Below, piece by piece: positions 22,566 to 31,332 of a stretch of DNA of 32,983 bases. The position numbers and the translations under genes were made by a program. Origin of the DNA: Isachenkonia alkalipeptolytica (lineage in GTDB: Bacteria > Bacillota > Clostridia > Peptostreptococcales > T1SED10-28); contig NZ_SUMG01000024.1 in NCBI RefSeq assembly GCF_009910325.1, forward strand, positions 1 to 32,983, read 5' to 3'. Under the pieces are notes generated by a model. It saw nothing but the letters and a program-made list of their open reading frames with translations, was not told the origin of the DNA and ran no database searches. Within the stretch, counting starts at the first letter, position 1. The number at the start of each line of letters is the position of its first letter.

Positions 22566-24035
22566 TTGGTAAAAACAAACAGAATGTTGATCTTTATTTC
22601 AATTTTATTAACCCTTAGTATACTTGTCGCCTGTGAGGCGCCCGAGGATAATGGGGTTGATGAAAACGGGGAAGCAGAAGCTCCCCAGGAAGAAGAAAAC
22701 GTCATGGATACGGATGTACTGGTAGTAGGGGGTGGCGGTGCCGGTTTGGCCGCAGCTATAGAAGCCTCTGAAGAGGGAGCCTCTGTTGTTTTAGTAGAGA
22801 AATTAGGAATGCTAGGCGGTAGCACAAGTTTATCCGGAGGTATTTTGCATGCTTCAGAAAGTCCGGTACAGGAACGGGCCGGAATTGAAGAACCATGGGA
22901 GGATTTTGCGGATTACTGGATGGAGATGTCAGAAGGCAATGCGGATGAAGAAATGATTAACTACATTGCCCGAAATTCCGGTGAAACGATTGCATGGTTA
23001 GAAGAACGAGGTGTGGTCTTTCAAGAAGATCTAACTGCCGAAGGAATCAGTCCTGCACAACGAGGCCACCATGCGGAAGATGGGGGATTTGGTATAACAC
23101 GACCCTTAGAGGAAGTTGCGGAAGATTTAGGTGTGGAGATTATTCTTAATACCACCGTAACGGAGCTTATTTTAGAAGATGATGGCACCGTAATCGGTGC
23201 GGTAGGTGAAAACGGTAATGGACAAACTTTCACATTTAATGCTGAAGCCGTAATTTTAGCCACCGGTGGATTTGATCAAAATGAAGAAATGATAGAAGAG
23301 TATGCTCCGGTAGCCAGTGGTCAATTTTCTTATGCTGCCTCCGGTAATGTCGGCGACGGACTACGAATGGCAGAAGAAGCAGGAGCTGATATCGTAGCAC
23401 CAAATGGCGTTATTGGATTCCGAGGAGTTGACCCGAGTGTTTCCTACAGAGGGGAACTCGGCGGATTGGTGTTTGCTCCGAATCTATATGTTGATGAGAG
23501 TGGACAACGATTTATGAACGAAGCTGATTACTACGCTTTGATGTATGAAGCCATGGTAGAAAACGAAAGTGAAGAATTCTACTCAATTTTCAGCGGCGAA
23601 GTACCGGAAGAGATCCTAGATGAAGGCGTTGAAGAAGGATACGCGGTAAGCGCCGAGAGTTTTGAAGAATTAGCAGAAGCTATTGGTGTACCAGAGGAGA
23701 ATTTCTTAAATACCATAGAACGATTTAATGAATTAGTAGAAATCGGTGAAGACGAGGACTATGGAAACCCTGCAATTGCCGAGATTGAAGAGAACAATCT
23801 GTATGCCTTAACGGTGCATCCGGCCACATTAAGTTCCTTTGGAGGACCAAGAGTCAATCTACAAGGGGAAGTATTAGATTCGGAAGGGAACCACATTGGC
23901 GGGCTATATGCTGCCGGTGATGTTGCGAATGGTCAATTGTATGATTCTGTCTATCCCGCTAGCGGAACTTGCATCACTTCCGTGCTGGTTATGGGCCGCG
24001 AGGCCGGAAAAACAGCAGCCATGAGTGTAGAGTGA
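22566..24035 (+). CDS. Secreted FAD-dependent lipoprotein, fumarate/urocanate-reductase-like flavoprotein subunit
   Basis: 489 aa. A lipoprotein signal ends SILVAC with Cys23, then an acidic linker. The FAD-binding fold follows: VLVVGGGGAGLAAA (51-64), LVEKLGMLGGSTSLSGG and ATGGFD. Catalytic-type elements of the fumarate reductase/FCC family remain: VDESGQRFMNEAD (with its Arg) and TVHPATLSSFGG (with its His). The usual NRLGGN-type segment near the end is PASGTCIT here. No FMN-binding or cytochrome domain is present, so electrons must come from another protein. It probably reduces an unsaturated organic acid outside the membrane. The start is TTG behind AAAGGAGG. The protein is strongly acidic. 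Confidence 0.85.
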   Translation: MVKTNRMLIFISILLTLSILVACEAPEDNGVDENGEAEAPQEEENVMDTDVLVVGGGGAGLAAAIEASEEGASVVLVEKLGMLGGSTSLSGGILHASESPVQERAGIEEPWEDFADYWMEMSEGNADEEMINYIARNSGETIAWLEERGVVFQEDLTAEGISPAQRGHHAEDGGFGITRPLEEVAEDLGVEIILNTTVTELILEDDGTVIGAVGENGNGQTFTFNAEAVILATGGFDQNEEMIEEYAPVASGQFSYAASGNVGDGLRMAEEAGADIVAPNGVIGFRGVDPSVSYRGELGGLVFAPNLYVDESGQRFMNEADYYALMYEAMVENESEEFYSIFSGEVPEEILDEGVEEGYAVSAESFEELAEAIGVPEENFLNTIERFNELVEIGEDEDYGNPAIAEIEENNLYALTVHPATLSSFGGPRVNLQGEVLDSEGNHIGGLYAAGDVANGQLYDSVYPASGTCITSVLVMGREAGKTAAMSVE

Positions 24036-24193
24036 TTTTATAGTTCTTTTGACCAAGAGATAACTTATTATTTACTGTAACCGATCGGTAAATAAGGTAC
24101 AAAAAACAGGCGGCCTCCTAGTTGTTTGTAAATTGACGATTATTTACAACGGTTTGAGGTCTACTACAATAAATCCATACAAAATCGTGCTGT

Positions 24194-24225
24194 GAAAAAG
24201 AGACTCCTTAAAGAGTCTCTTTTTC
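24194..24225. terminator. Bidirectional-looking terminator
   Basis: GAAAAAGAGACTC pairs with GAGTCTCTTTTTC over six bases. It can serve the flavoprotein gene (plus) and the disrupted small gene (minus). Confidence 0.75.
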
Positions 24226-24489
24226 GCTTGTTTCTTTCCCCACTTTTTCGGCTTTCTTATCTTCCTTCTCAGAAATAACCTTCTCTTTAATTTCATAACG
24301 CTTTCAGGCTTTAAGAAGCCATCCTTTAGAGCATTGATCTCCGAGGTAATCCAGGCGTCCCGCCAGGGATCCCACAATCCTCTCATGGAGGGATCCCAGG
24401 CTCATCAGGCCAAAAGCGGCCAGGTAGGCTAGGAAAGCCGAGGCGGCGATGTTGATGATGACCGCCCTGATCAGTAGTTCTAATTTCAG
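24208..24489 (-). pseudogene. Disrupted small membrane-protein gene
   Basis: On the minus strand a GGAGGGG precedes a frame that has no ATG/GTG/TTG start, only CTG at 24489. It begins LKLELLIRAVIINIAASAFL, then AYLAAFGLMSLGSLHERIVG and SLAGRLDYLGDQ: a membrane helix and an amphipathic linker. An in-frame TGA then follows (WLLKA-stop), after which the same frame resumes as KRYEIKEKVISEKEDKKAEK and VGKETSEKETL. The +1 frame across the gap reads INALKDGFLKPE, which would join smoothly to KRYEIKE, so two small compensating indels are likely. It is either a decayed gene or an assembly error. Family unknown. Confidence 0.45.
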
Positions 24490-24526
24490 AGGACATCCCC
24501 TCCTTTAATCCCCGAGGGTAGAACCG

Positions 24527-24574
24527 GAAAGGACGGAGGGGTTTGGTTCCTCATGAACCGAACACCTCCGTCCC
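24527..24574 (-). terminator. Hairpin after the DUF4139 gene
   Basis: GGACGGAGG and adjoining bases pair with CCTCCGTCC in a stem of about 18 bp with a few mismatches, followed on the minus strand by TTTCC. The stem is strong but the T-tract short. Confidence 0.55.
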
Positions 24575-24606
24575 CTTTGGTTTATCTCAAAAGAACCGTG
24601 TGCGAG

Positions 24607-25908
24607 CTACTTTCTCAAATTAACATCGATCCTTCGGTCCACCTTATATTCAAACTCCACGGTAATGTCACCCTCCGCCGGCACGGTAACTCGGTACTCT
24701 ATTTGGGAAGAGGATACTTTAATATACTCGTGAGAGGAGGTAACCATCTCCCACACACCGTGACGGGAATGCTCAAACCGGACTTCCGCCTCCGTCTCTT
24801 TATGGTTTCTAATGATCACCTCATATTTATAATATTCCACACCGCCCATTTTTTTATGATCGATTTTCTTATATTCAAAGGCGATATCAAAGGCTTTGCC
24901 AATGGAAAGGGTAATAGCTTCATTTTTCGGGGTATGCATTATACCGTCTTCTCCGATAAATTCCAGGGATCCGTCGGCAGTATCCTCTTTATACAGCTTG
25001 ATTTTCCCCTGGGGCATGGCCACCCCCAGTCCATGCTCTTGTCGATTCTGAAACTCTACAATAATATCGGCCTTATCTTCATAAAGACCCAGTTGATAAT
25101 ACTGCTTATAGGGAATCCCCTCTCCCGTTAAGATCCCGATTTGCTTGGATTGATTGTCTTTAAGGGTCGTGGCCTGGCCTAAGGTATACATATGATAATC
25201 AAAGAAAGCTTTTACTTCCGGTTCATAGGAAGACGTTATTTCAAGTTCATACATCCCGTCCGGCTCCATTTCCTCTACTTCCCGATTGACGTCTCCCGCG
25301 ATAAGCTTAATCCGGGCATTTTCAAACGTCATCCCGCTGGTATTTTGGATTTCCGCCCATCCCGCAATGTTTAAGGTCTCTTCTTTCATTTCCACCACAT
25401 AATTGGCATGCCAGCGAAAGCCTCCACTTAAGTAGGATACTTTCACTTTTTCCGAAGGTTTGCCATCGGTTTTCCAAACCAGGGCCGGTCGTACAATCAG
25501 CCCCGATGGTAGTGAGGGCAGCACGATTTCTTCTTTGGTATCGGTGTAGATTTCCTTTGTGGCATCGTCTTCAAGAACACAACGACCGCCGGCCTCCACC
25601 GAGAGCAGACGACAACTTTTTTTCTCTTTGGTTTCCCGATCCTTTAAATACACTTGCTTATCCACATATTTCTCCAAGAGCTTTTCTCTGCTGACCAGAT
25701 CAAAATCATAGTTGAATTCTAAAACGTTGATCCCTTCTACAATTAAGGAGTCGGTTTCAATCAGCTGGGCAACGTCGCCAAAAATAAGTTCGGATTCATC
25801 GGCTTTCATATCGATGGACCGTTTTTCTTTCACCGCACCAAAGCCTCCATTGTAAATGGTTAATGCAATTTCCTCAGTATCCTTACGGGTTGATACTTTC
25901 CTCATCAT
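24607..25908 (-). CDS. DUF4139 domain-containing protein
   Basis: 433 aa, no signal peptide or membrane helix. It is a mostly beta-strand protein with the DUF4139 hallmarks: SYLSGGFRWHANYVVEM, AGWAEIQNTSGMTFENARIK, LIAGDVN, FDYHMYTLG, a central YYQLGLYEDKADIIVEFQN and a C-terminal VEYYKYEVIIRNHKETEAEV. Family members are of unknown function. Bacterial forms are often secreted, but this one seems cytoplasmic. I start at 25908 because GGAGG lies six bases upstream; the open frame extends 34 codons further without a ribosome-binding site. It is a lone gene between the disrupted small gene and the MATE gene. Confidence 0.78.
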   Translation of the reverse strand: MMRKVSTRKDTEEIALTIYNGGFGAVKEKRSIDMKADESELIFGDVAQLIETDSLIVEGINVLEFNYDFDLVSREKLLEKYVDKQVYLKDRETKEKKSCRLLSVEAGGRCVLEDDATKEIYTDTKEEIVLPSLPSGLIVRPALVWKTDGKPSEKVKVSYLSGGFRWHANYVVEMKEETLNIAGWAEIQNTSGMTFENARIKLIAGDVNREVEEMEPDGMYELEITSSYEPEVKAFFDYHMYTLGQATTLKDNQSKQIGILTGEGIPYKQYYQLGLYEDKADIIVEFQNRQEHGLGVAMPQGKIKLYKEDTADGSLEFIGEDGIMHTPKNEAITLSIGKAFDIAFEYKKIDHKKMGGVEYYKYEVIIRNHKETEAEVRFEHSRHGVWEMVTSSHEYIKVSSSQIEYRVTVPAEGDITVEFEYKVDRRIDVNLRK

Positions 25909-26040
25909 TCTACACCTCCGTATAAACTGTTCGTGCCGATGGCACCGGACAATTAACTTATACCCCTTATTGAGTCCTTTGAACAAAAACAATAGCCCCT
26001 GACAACTCAAAACGTCCCCGGTGTAGTCCTTAGCAGGTTT

Positions 26041-27462
26041 TTATCTTTTTTCCTGGACCAAGGTTTCTTGCGTTTTTAAGGAGTGCTTGATATGATTCTC
26101 AGCACTCTTTTGCAGGGGAAGCTCTCTTTTAATTTCTTTGTTGATCATACCCGCCAAAGCGAGGGTCATGATGATCGTCAGACCGTCGGCAACCGGTTGT
26201 GCTAAAATAACCCCCTGAAGCCCTAAGAAATTTGGGAGGATCAGAACCGCCGGGATCAAAAGCAACCCTTGCCTTGAGATGGATAGTATCCCTGCCGGCA
26301 AGGCTTTTCCCATGGATTGAAACAGGGAAAAATAAATCAGCTGAAAGCCCAGTAAGGGAAAGGGAATACTGTAGGCTCGCAGGGCACGGCCTCCAATATT
26401 TAATACCTCCGGATCATTACTGAACCAGGATATAATCGTAGTTGAAAAAATAATAAATGCGGCGGAGGCTGCTACCGTAAAACCGGTACTGACCTTTAGG
26501 GAAAATTTTATGGATTCCCATAAACGATCGTAACGGCCGGCACCGTAATTGTACCCCGCCACCGGTTGGAATCCTTGACTGAAACCGAAAATGGCAAATA
26601 AGGCCAGGGAAATTACCCGTTTAACAATTCCCATAGCCGCTACCGCCGCATCCCCGTAAGGACTTGCCGCGTTATTCACAAGGGCCATAGCCACACTGTT
26701 CAGTCCATGGGTTAGAAAAATCGGTAGACCGATTAGGATAATTTGTACGACAATAACTTTTTTTAATTTGAATTGACGAAAATTCAGTTTCAAATAACTT
26801 CTTCCCGATTTGTAGTACCAGACTTGGAAAACTACGGCCATAGCCTGAGAGAATATGGTTGCCACCGCCGCACCTTGTATTCCCATGTTGAATCCGAATA
26901 TTAATATGGGATCAAGTATAATGTTCAATCCGGCCCCGAGAATTAGCGCTACCATACTGGCCTTAGCACTTCCTTCAGCTCGCATGGTATTGTTAAGAGT
27001 CATTTTCATCATCACAATGGGGCTGCCCAATACCAGTACCCTTGCATAGTCCACGGCATAGGGCATAATACTGTCTGTAGCTCCGAATAATCTCAGTATC
27101 GGCTCAAGAAATAAATTACCGAAGAAGGCCAAAAGCGAACCGAGCAACAGTACCATTAATACTGCCGTAGCACCGGTGCGCTCCGCCTCCTGATGTTCGC
27201 CTCTACCAAGGCTTCTCGATATGTAAGAAGCCGCTCCCATTCCCACAGCAATTCCCAGTGCGGAAATCAGCATAAAAAAAGGGAAGGCTACGGATACGGC
27301 TCCAATAGCCGATGTTCCGATCCGCCCCACAAATATGGTATCCACCACATTATAGATTCCATTAACCACCATTCCGATGATCGATGGAATCGCCAGTGTA
27401 ATCAAAGTTTTCTTCACGTTAGGGCTGTTCAATAATTCTTTTCGTTTATCGATCCTGCTCAT
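26041..27462 (-). CDS. MATE-family efflux transporter
   Basis: 473 aa with twelve membrane helices in two six-helix halves. Recognisable parts are the opening TLAIPSIIGMVVNGIYNVVD, FVGRIGTSAIGAVSVAFPFF, the second-half GIVKRVISLALFAIFGFSQG and FQPVAGYNYGAGRYDR. Members export drugs and other organic cations in exchange for Na+ or H+. AAAGGAG precedes the ATG. It follows the TetR regulator gene on the same strand but has its own promoter with an operator in the spacer, so the TetR protein most likely represses it. Confidence 0.94.
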   Translation of the reverse strand: MSRIDKRKELLNSPNVKKTLITLAIPSIIGMVVNGIYNVVDTIFVGRIGTSAIGAVSVAFPFFMLISALGIAVGMGAASYISRSLGRGEHQEAERTGATAVLMVLLLGSLLAFFGNLFLEPILRLFGATDSIMPYAVDYARVLVLGSPIVMMKMTLNNTMRAEGSAKASMVALILGAGLNIILDPILIFGFNMGIQGAAVATIFSQAMAVVFQVWYYKSGRSYLKLNFRQFKLKKVIVVQIILIGLPIFLTHGLNSVAMALVNNAASPYGDAAVAAMGIVKRVISLALFAIFGFSQGFQPVAGYNYGAGRYDRLWESIKFSLKVSTGFTVAASAAFIIFSTTIISWFSNDPEVLNIGGRALRAYSIPFPLLGFQLIYFSLFQSMGKALPAGILSISRQGLLLIPAVLILPNFLGLQGVILAQPVADGLTIIMTLALAGMINKEIKRELPLQKSAENHIKHSLKTQETLVQEKR

Positions 27463-27480
27463 ATTACCGCTCCTTTAATT

Positions 27481-27509
27481 ATTATGAATTTGTGTTCATA
27501 TTTTCTCAA
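27481..27509 (-). promoter_or_regulatory. Promoter and TetR-type operator of the MATE gene
   Basis: On the minus strand TTGAGA (27504-27509), 17-base spacer, CATAAT (27481-27486). ATGAA-N6-TTCAT (27484-27499) lies between and over these boxes. The same dyad occurs at 28109-28124. Confidence 0.7.
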
Positions 27510-27520
27510 AAGAATAATCG

Positions 27521-28075
27521 CTATAATAACTTATCAGCGACATTCTTTAAATAATCCATATTTTCTTGATCTTCCTCAATAAATTCATTAACCAAATTAA
27601 TGGTAATCAGCATCAGGTTCTTCTGGATTCGTTTAATAAAATCCTCTTCAAAGGTTTTTCCTTCTTCTTCTTCTAAATCCTTTAGCAGTCTTCGAAAGAT
27701 CCGGGTGTACTCTGCTTGAATCTCTAAAAACTTTTCGTCCTTATATAAGTCATGTTTCATCAACTCGCTACCAATTCCACGTCTTTGGCTGATTTCTTCA
27801 TAAAGTCTTTCCAGAAATAAGTGAAGTTTCTTCCTGGATTCCTCCTCTTTATCCAAAATAACCTCAAGGTTTCTTAATGTTTCCCTCCAGCTTAAATATA
27901 CAACAGTGGTGGTCAGTTCCTCTTTATCCGAGTAATAGTTATACAGAGTCCCTACAGCAATACCGGATTCTTTGGCGATCATACGCATGCTTATTGCGGA
28001 ATAACCGTGTTTTCGTATCAACTGTACCACAGCATTGAAAATTTTTTGTTCAATGTTTTCGATAATTTTTGGCAT
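27521..28075 (-). CDS. TetR/AcrR-family transcriptional repressor
   Basis: 184 aa, usual TetR length. The N-terminal helix-turn-helix is clear: NAVVQLIRKHGYSAISMRMI, then AKESGIAVGTLYNYYSDKEE (about residues 14-53). The rest is an all-helical ligand-binding and dimer domain with no identifiable ligand signature. It should bind the ATGAA-N6-TTCAT sites in its own promoter and in that of the downstream MATE gene. This would be a typical substrate-induced efflux circuit. Confidence 0.93.
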   Translation of the reverse strand: MPKIIENIEQKIFNAVVQLIRKHGYSAISMRMIAKESGIAVGTLYNYYSDKEELTTTVVYLSWRETLRNLEVILDKEEESRKKLHLFLERLYEEISQRRGIGSELMKHDLYKDEKFLEIQAEYTRIFRRLLKDLEEEEGKTFEEDFIKRIQKNLMLITINLVNEFIEEDQENMDYLKNVADKLL

Positions 28076-28108
28076 TACCTCTTAACCACCTTTTCTTACT
28101 CATCCTTA

Positions 28109-28131
28109 ATGAACACTCATTCATAATACCA
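28109..28131 (-). promoter_or_regulatory. Extended -10 promoter and operator of the TetR gene
   Basis: On the minus strand TGGTATTAT (28123-28131) is an extended -10. ATGAA-N6-TTCAT (28109-28124) overlaps its end and covers the start site. Confidence 0.65.
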
Positions 28132-28149
28132 TATAAATCACCAAAAGTA

Positions 28150-28180
28150 AAGCCCCGGCAGTGAATCACTGCCGGGGCTT
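28150..28180 (-). terminator. Terminator after the DUF302 gene
   Basis: AAGCCCCGGCAGTGA pairs perfectly with its complement around a single central base, followed by TACTTTT on the minus strand. The 15-bp perfect stem is unusually strong. Confidence 0.75.
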
Positions 28181-28205
28181 GGGTTTTGCAAAGCTCTTTA
28201 TTTTT

Positions 28206-29255
28206 TTACTCTTGAATCAGGTCCTCTACAATGGCATTGGTCTCCTCGGCAACCGTCATCATGGTCTCAGCGATGACGCCTCCGAAAGGCTGTGCCACTT
28301 CACCGGAATTCAATTGTGCAATATAGGTGTTTCCGTCACTCTTTTCATATACGGCAATTCGGCAAGGCATCAAAGGGGATACCATCCGGGCATCGTCATG
28401 TTGTAAAATAGCTGCTGAGTGCTCTCCGGAGCAAACGGCGAGGATTTTAATATTTTCGATTTCATATCCTTTATCACCAAGAATTTCCTGATAATCGAAT
28501 TCACCCACCACAGACCAACCGGCATCGGCGACGTTGTCTTTCAATCGATTTACGGTTTCATCAAAGTCATAAAGACTTTGGTTCTCAAGAATCATTTCCA
28601 TTTCCATGGCCGCCTCTTCCATAAAGAGATGGGGGAAGTTCTTTTCTAGAGCCTCGGCGGCAGCAGGATTATCTAAGGGTCTTTTGTTGTTTGCCCAACC
28701 GGGATTGGTGTTTTGTCTGCCTCGATTCAGCTGTTGCGGAAGGATTAGGTCCCTGATCATCTCGTGGGTTTCCTCCGCTACGGTTGCCATGGTTTCCGCT
28801 ATAACGCCGCCAAAGGGTTGCGCCACTTCACCGGAATTCAGTTGTGCAATGTAAGTATTTCCGTCGGATTTTTCATAAATAGAGATGGTGCAAGGCATCA
28901 AAGGGGATACCATACGCTCGTGGTCCAGTTCTAAAATAGCGGCAGAATGTTGACCGGAGCAAACGGCAAAAATTTGTATGTTATCAATTTCGAAGCCTCG
29001 GTCTGCCAAAATCTCTTGATAATCAAATACCTGAACGACGGACCATCCCGCCTCCTTTACGTTTTCCTCGAATCGCCGGGTGGTCTCTTCAAAATCATAT
29101 CGGCTTTCATACTCTAAAACCATTTCCATCTGTGATTCCTGTTGCTCTTGTTGTTCCTGTTGCTGACTGGCGGCCATTATCGGAGCCTGAATCAGACCCA
29201 ATAACAACACCAGGGTCATAGTAACGGTAATTACTCGTTTCGCTGTCTTTTGCAT
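28206..29255 (-). CDS. Exported protein with two DUF302 domains
   Basis: 349 aa. A signal peptide (about 1-29, ending APIMAAS) is followed by a Gln/Glu-rich linker and two DUF302 domains (about 45-170 and 220-347). The domains are near copies: each has YDF(D/E)ET, AGWSVV, FDYQEIL, AVCSG(Q/E)HSAAIL, RMVSPLMPC, YEKSDGNTYIAQLNSGEVAQ and PFGGVIAETM. Each carries a Cys pair (99/122 and 275/298) that could bind metal or form a disulfide. DUF302 proteins have no settled biochemical role. AAGGAGG precedes the ATG. The high DNA similarity of the halves points to a recent internal duplication. Confidence 0.87.
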   Translation of the reverse strand: MQKTAKRVITVTMTLVLLLGLIQAPIMAASQQQEQQEQQESQMEMVLEYESRYDFEETTRRFEENVKEAGWSVVQVFDYQEILADRGFEIDNIQIFAVCSGQHSAAILELDHERMVSPLMPCTISIYEKSDGNTYIAQLNSGEVAQPFGGVIAETMATVAEETHEMIRDLILPQQLNRGRQNTNPGWANNKRPLDNPAAAEALEKNFPHLFMEEAAMEMEMILENQSLYDFDETVNRLKDNVADAGWSVVGEFDYQEILGDKGYEIENIKILAVCSGEHSAAILQHDDARMVSPLMPCRIAVYEKSDGNTYIAQLNSGEVAQPFGGVIAETMMTVAEETNAIVEDLIQE

Positions 29256-29535
29256 TTTTATTTCCTCCTTATATGATATGTTTTATTTTTTTCTTATGGC
29301 TATCATATAGACTTTGAGGAAATGGTTCAGTGATAAAGTCACAAAAGGCTGCTCCATCGGATAATTTTCCTCCCCTACCTCACTCAGTACTCACGCAAGA
29401 AGGGGTCTTTAGTATTTCTTTGGTTCAGCCGCTAACATATATTTCAGATACTATTATAGGACATGGGATTTCCTGATATCCCAGCGCTAAATAAAGTTTT
29501 ATTCCTCGGGGATTAAAATCCCTCACTTCAAATTT

Positions 29536-31290
29536 CTAGGTTGCAAATGAAGAGTCAACCTGTGAGATTCGGTTTCTCCCTTGTTCTTTTGCAGTATATA
29601 ACATTTTATCCGTGCGATTAACCCAGTCTTCAATGGCTTCTCCACCCTTAAGCTCTGCTACACCAATACTGACGGTTACCGTTGGAATTTGGGGAGCGAT
29701 ACTACTGAAATCAACCGCTTCAAGAGAGGAACGAATTCTTTCCGCAATTTGCCATGCCGTTGGACCATTTGTATGATGAAAGATAACTGCAAACTCTTCT
29801 CCGCCAATCCGGCAAGGATGATCCCCTTCTCTTATGTTTTCTCTGATCACTTCTGCCAGTTTCTTAAGGACCTGATCGCCCTTTGGATGGCCGTAGGTAT
29901 CATTGAATTTTTTAAAATGATCGATATCCAGATAAATCATGGTTACGGGGGTTTTGCTTTTGTTTGGGTTTTCTCTTATTTCAGAAAGAACCTCCTCAAA
30001 GTAACGACGATTGAAGAGCCTCGTCAAACTGTCCGTAATGCTTATGTGAGTCAATTCACTTACCCGTTCATCCGACTGCTCCTGACGCTTTCTAAACATT
30101 CGGATACGATCCGCCAAAGCGAAGGAAAGAAGTATGGACTCCAATGCCACCGAAGCCGTCACAGCATATAGTGTCACAAAACTATGTTCTAAGATTCCAG
30201 CCCCCCGCAGTGCGAAGATAATGATCGTACTGAAAAGCACTGCTGTTGCCATCAAATAATATTTGGAAATAGTCTGCCCTTTACGATAGGCAATAATTGC
30301 TGTTGAAAAAATGAGAAAAGGCAAGGTAAACCCCATCAGATACGCCAGCCCATTGGCATAGTACTGATTCCCCGACAATACCAACAATATGCCAATTCCA
30401 CAAATAGCCATACATAGAAGAGCAGGATATTTTGCTTTAGGGACAAATCGTGGATAATTAATAAAGTGCCAAGCAAACAATAAGCCGAAAATAACCGCAA
30501 TAAACGTAGTAGCAAGGGCATACAATTCCAGAATCTGCGCCCACTGAAAGTGTATGATTTTCAAAAAACCTGTTACCGACGTCTGATAAATAATCATAAA
30601 CATTATGTAACCCACATAAAAAATATATGTCCGGTCTTTTAATGCAAAGAATAGCACCAGGTTATATAACAACATGGCCAGCATGATGCCATACATCGAT
30701 GAAAGCATTGCTACCATTCGTAACTGTACCCCGGAAAAATGGTTTCGCTCCACCATAGCCATCGTAAAATTTTTGGAGTACGTGCTTTCTACTCTACTAT
30801 ATATCGGTCTTTCCGGATCAAGGTTTTCCGGCAGTTGAAAGACCGGAAAAATAAAACCGGTTTCATCCTGCATCTTACTGTTATAAAATCCTCCCTTATA
30901 GGGGATGTAGCCCTCTTCTTCTTGATCGATTATTGGTAAATATATTTCAATTCTTTCGATCCCTGAGTAATCGTAGTAAAGAAGATATTCGTTCCAGGGA
31001 TCCGGCATCTTCTCCTCAGGGAGTTCTTTCAAACTGGTTCGAATCCAATGGGCATCTTTTGTTAATCCAAACTGAAAAACATTTGCTTCATGCTCTCGAA
31101 AAGCTTCATCGTGTTTTCGATCTAACAGCTGATCAATAGTAATCTCTCTGCTAGGGTCCCGGAGAACCTCCGAGAGGCTCCCTAAGGGTTCAGGCTCCCC
31201 TTTTAGAGAAACATCAGCTCCCCAGACCGGGGTAATGCCATTTAAGAGTAACATGATTACAATTATTATAAAGAATCCTTTTCTTTTCAT
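29536..31290 (-). CDS. Diguanylate cyclase with 7TM-DISM sensor
   Basis: 584 aa. A signal peptide (1-24) is followed by an extracellular 7TMR-DISMED2 beta-sandwich (about 30-165), seven membrane helices (about 185-390), a short coiled coil and a GGDEF domain (about 425-575). The active-site loop is GGEEF (496-500), a functional variant. The inhibitory I-site RxxD is present as REGD (487-490), five residues upstream, so product feedback is expected. The domain start SLTRLFNRRYFEEVL is typical. It makes c-di-GMP in response to an external, probably carbohydrate-like, signal. It lies 42 bases after the HD-GYP gene on the same strand. Confidence 0.92.
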   Translation of the reverse strand: MKRKGFFIIIVIMLLLNGITPVWGADVSLKGEPEPLGSLSEVLRDPSREITIDQLLDRKHDEAFREHEANVFQFGLTKDAHWIRTSLKELPEEKMPDPWNEYLLYYDYSGIERIEIYLPIIDQEEEGYIPYKGGFYNSKMQDETGFIFPVFQLPENLDPERPIYSRVESTYSKNFTMAMVERNHFSGVQLRMVAMLSSMYGIMLAMLLYNLVLFFALKDRTYIFYVGYIMFMIIYQTSVTGFLKIIHFQWAQILELYALATTFIAVIFGLLFAWHFINYPRFVPKAKYPALLCMAICGIGILLVLSGNQYYANGLAYLMGFTLPFLIFSTAIIAYRKGQTISKYYLMATAVLFSTIIIFALRGAGILEHSFVTLYAVTASVALESILLSFALADRIRMFRKRQEQSDERVSELTHISITDSLTRLFNRRYFEEVLSEIRENPNKSKTPVTMIYLDIDHFKKFNDTYGHPKGDQVLKKLAEVIRENIREGDHPCRIGGEEFAVIFHHTNGPTAWQIAERIRSSLEAVDFSSIAPQIPTVTVSIGVAELKGGEAIEDWVNRTDKMLYTAKEQGRNRISQVDSSFAT

Positions 31291-31332
31291 ATTTTTCTCC
31301 CGAATTATCCAGTATTTTTGATCACACTACCT

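Noticed and set aside
24060-24150. Inverted repeats TTTAC...GTAAA and TGTAAAT...ATTTACA in the gap after the flavoprotein gene.
   Set aside because: They are short and AT-rich, have no T-tract and lie between converging genes, so neither terminator nor operator function can be supported.
24607-26010. A longer DUF4139 reading frame beginning 34 codons upstream.
   Set aside because: The extra segment (MSCQGLLFLF...) has no ribosome-binding site, while GGAGG lies ideally before the ATG at 25908, and the extension is not a credible signal peptide.
29256-29535. The 280-base gap between the DUF302 gene and the diguanylate cyclase.
   Set aside because: Only a weak GGGATT/AATCCC hairpin near 29510 and AT-rich sequence are visible; no small gene or RNA is supported.
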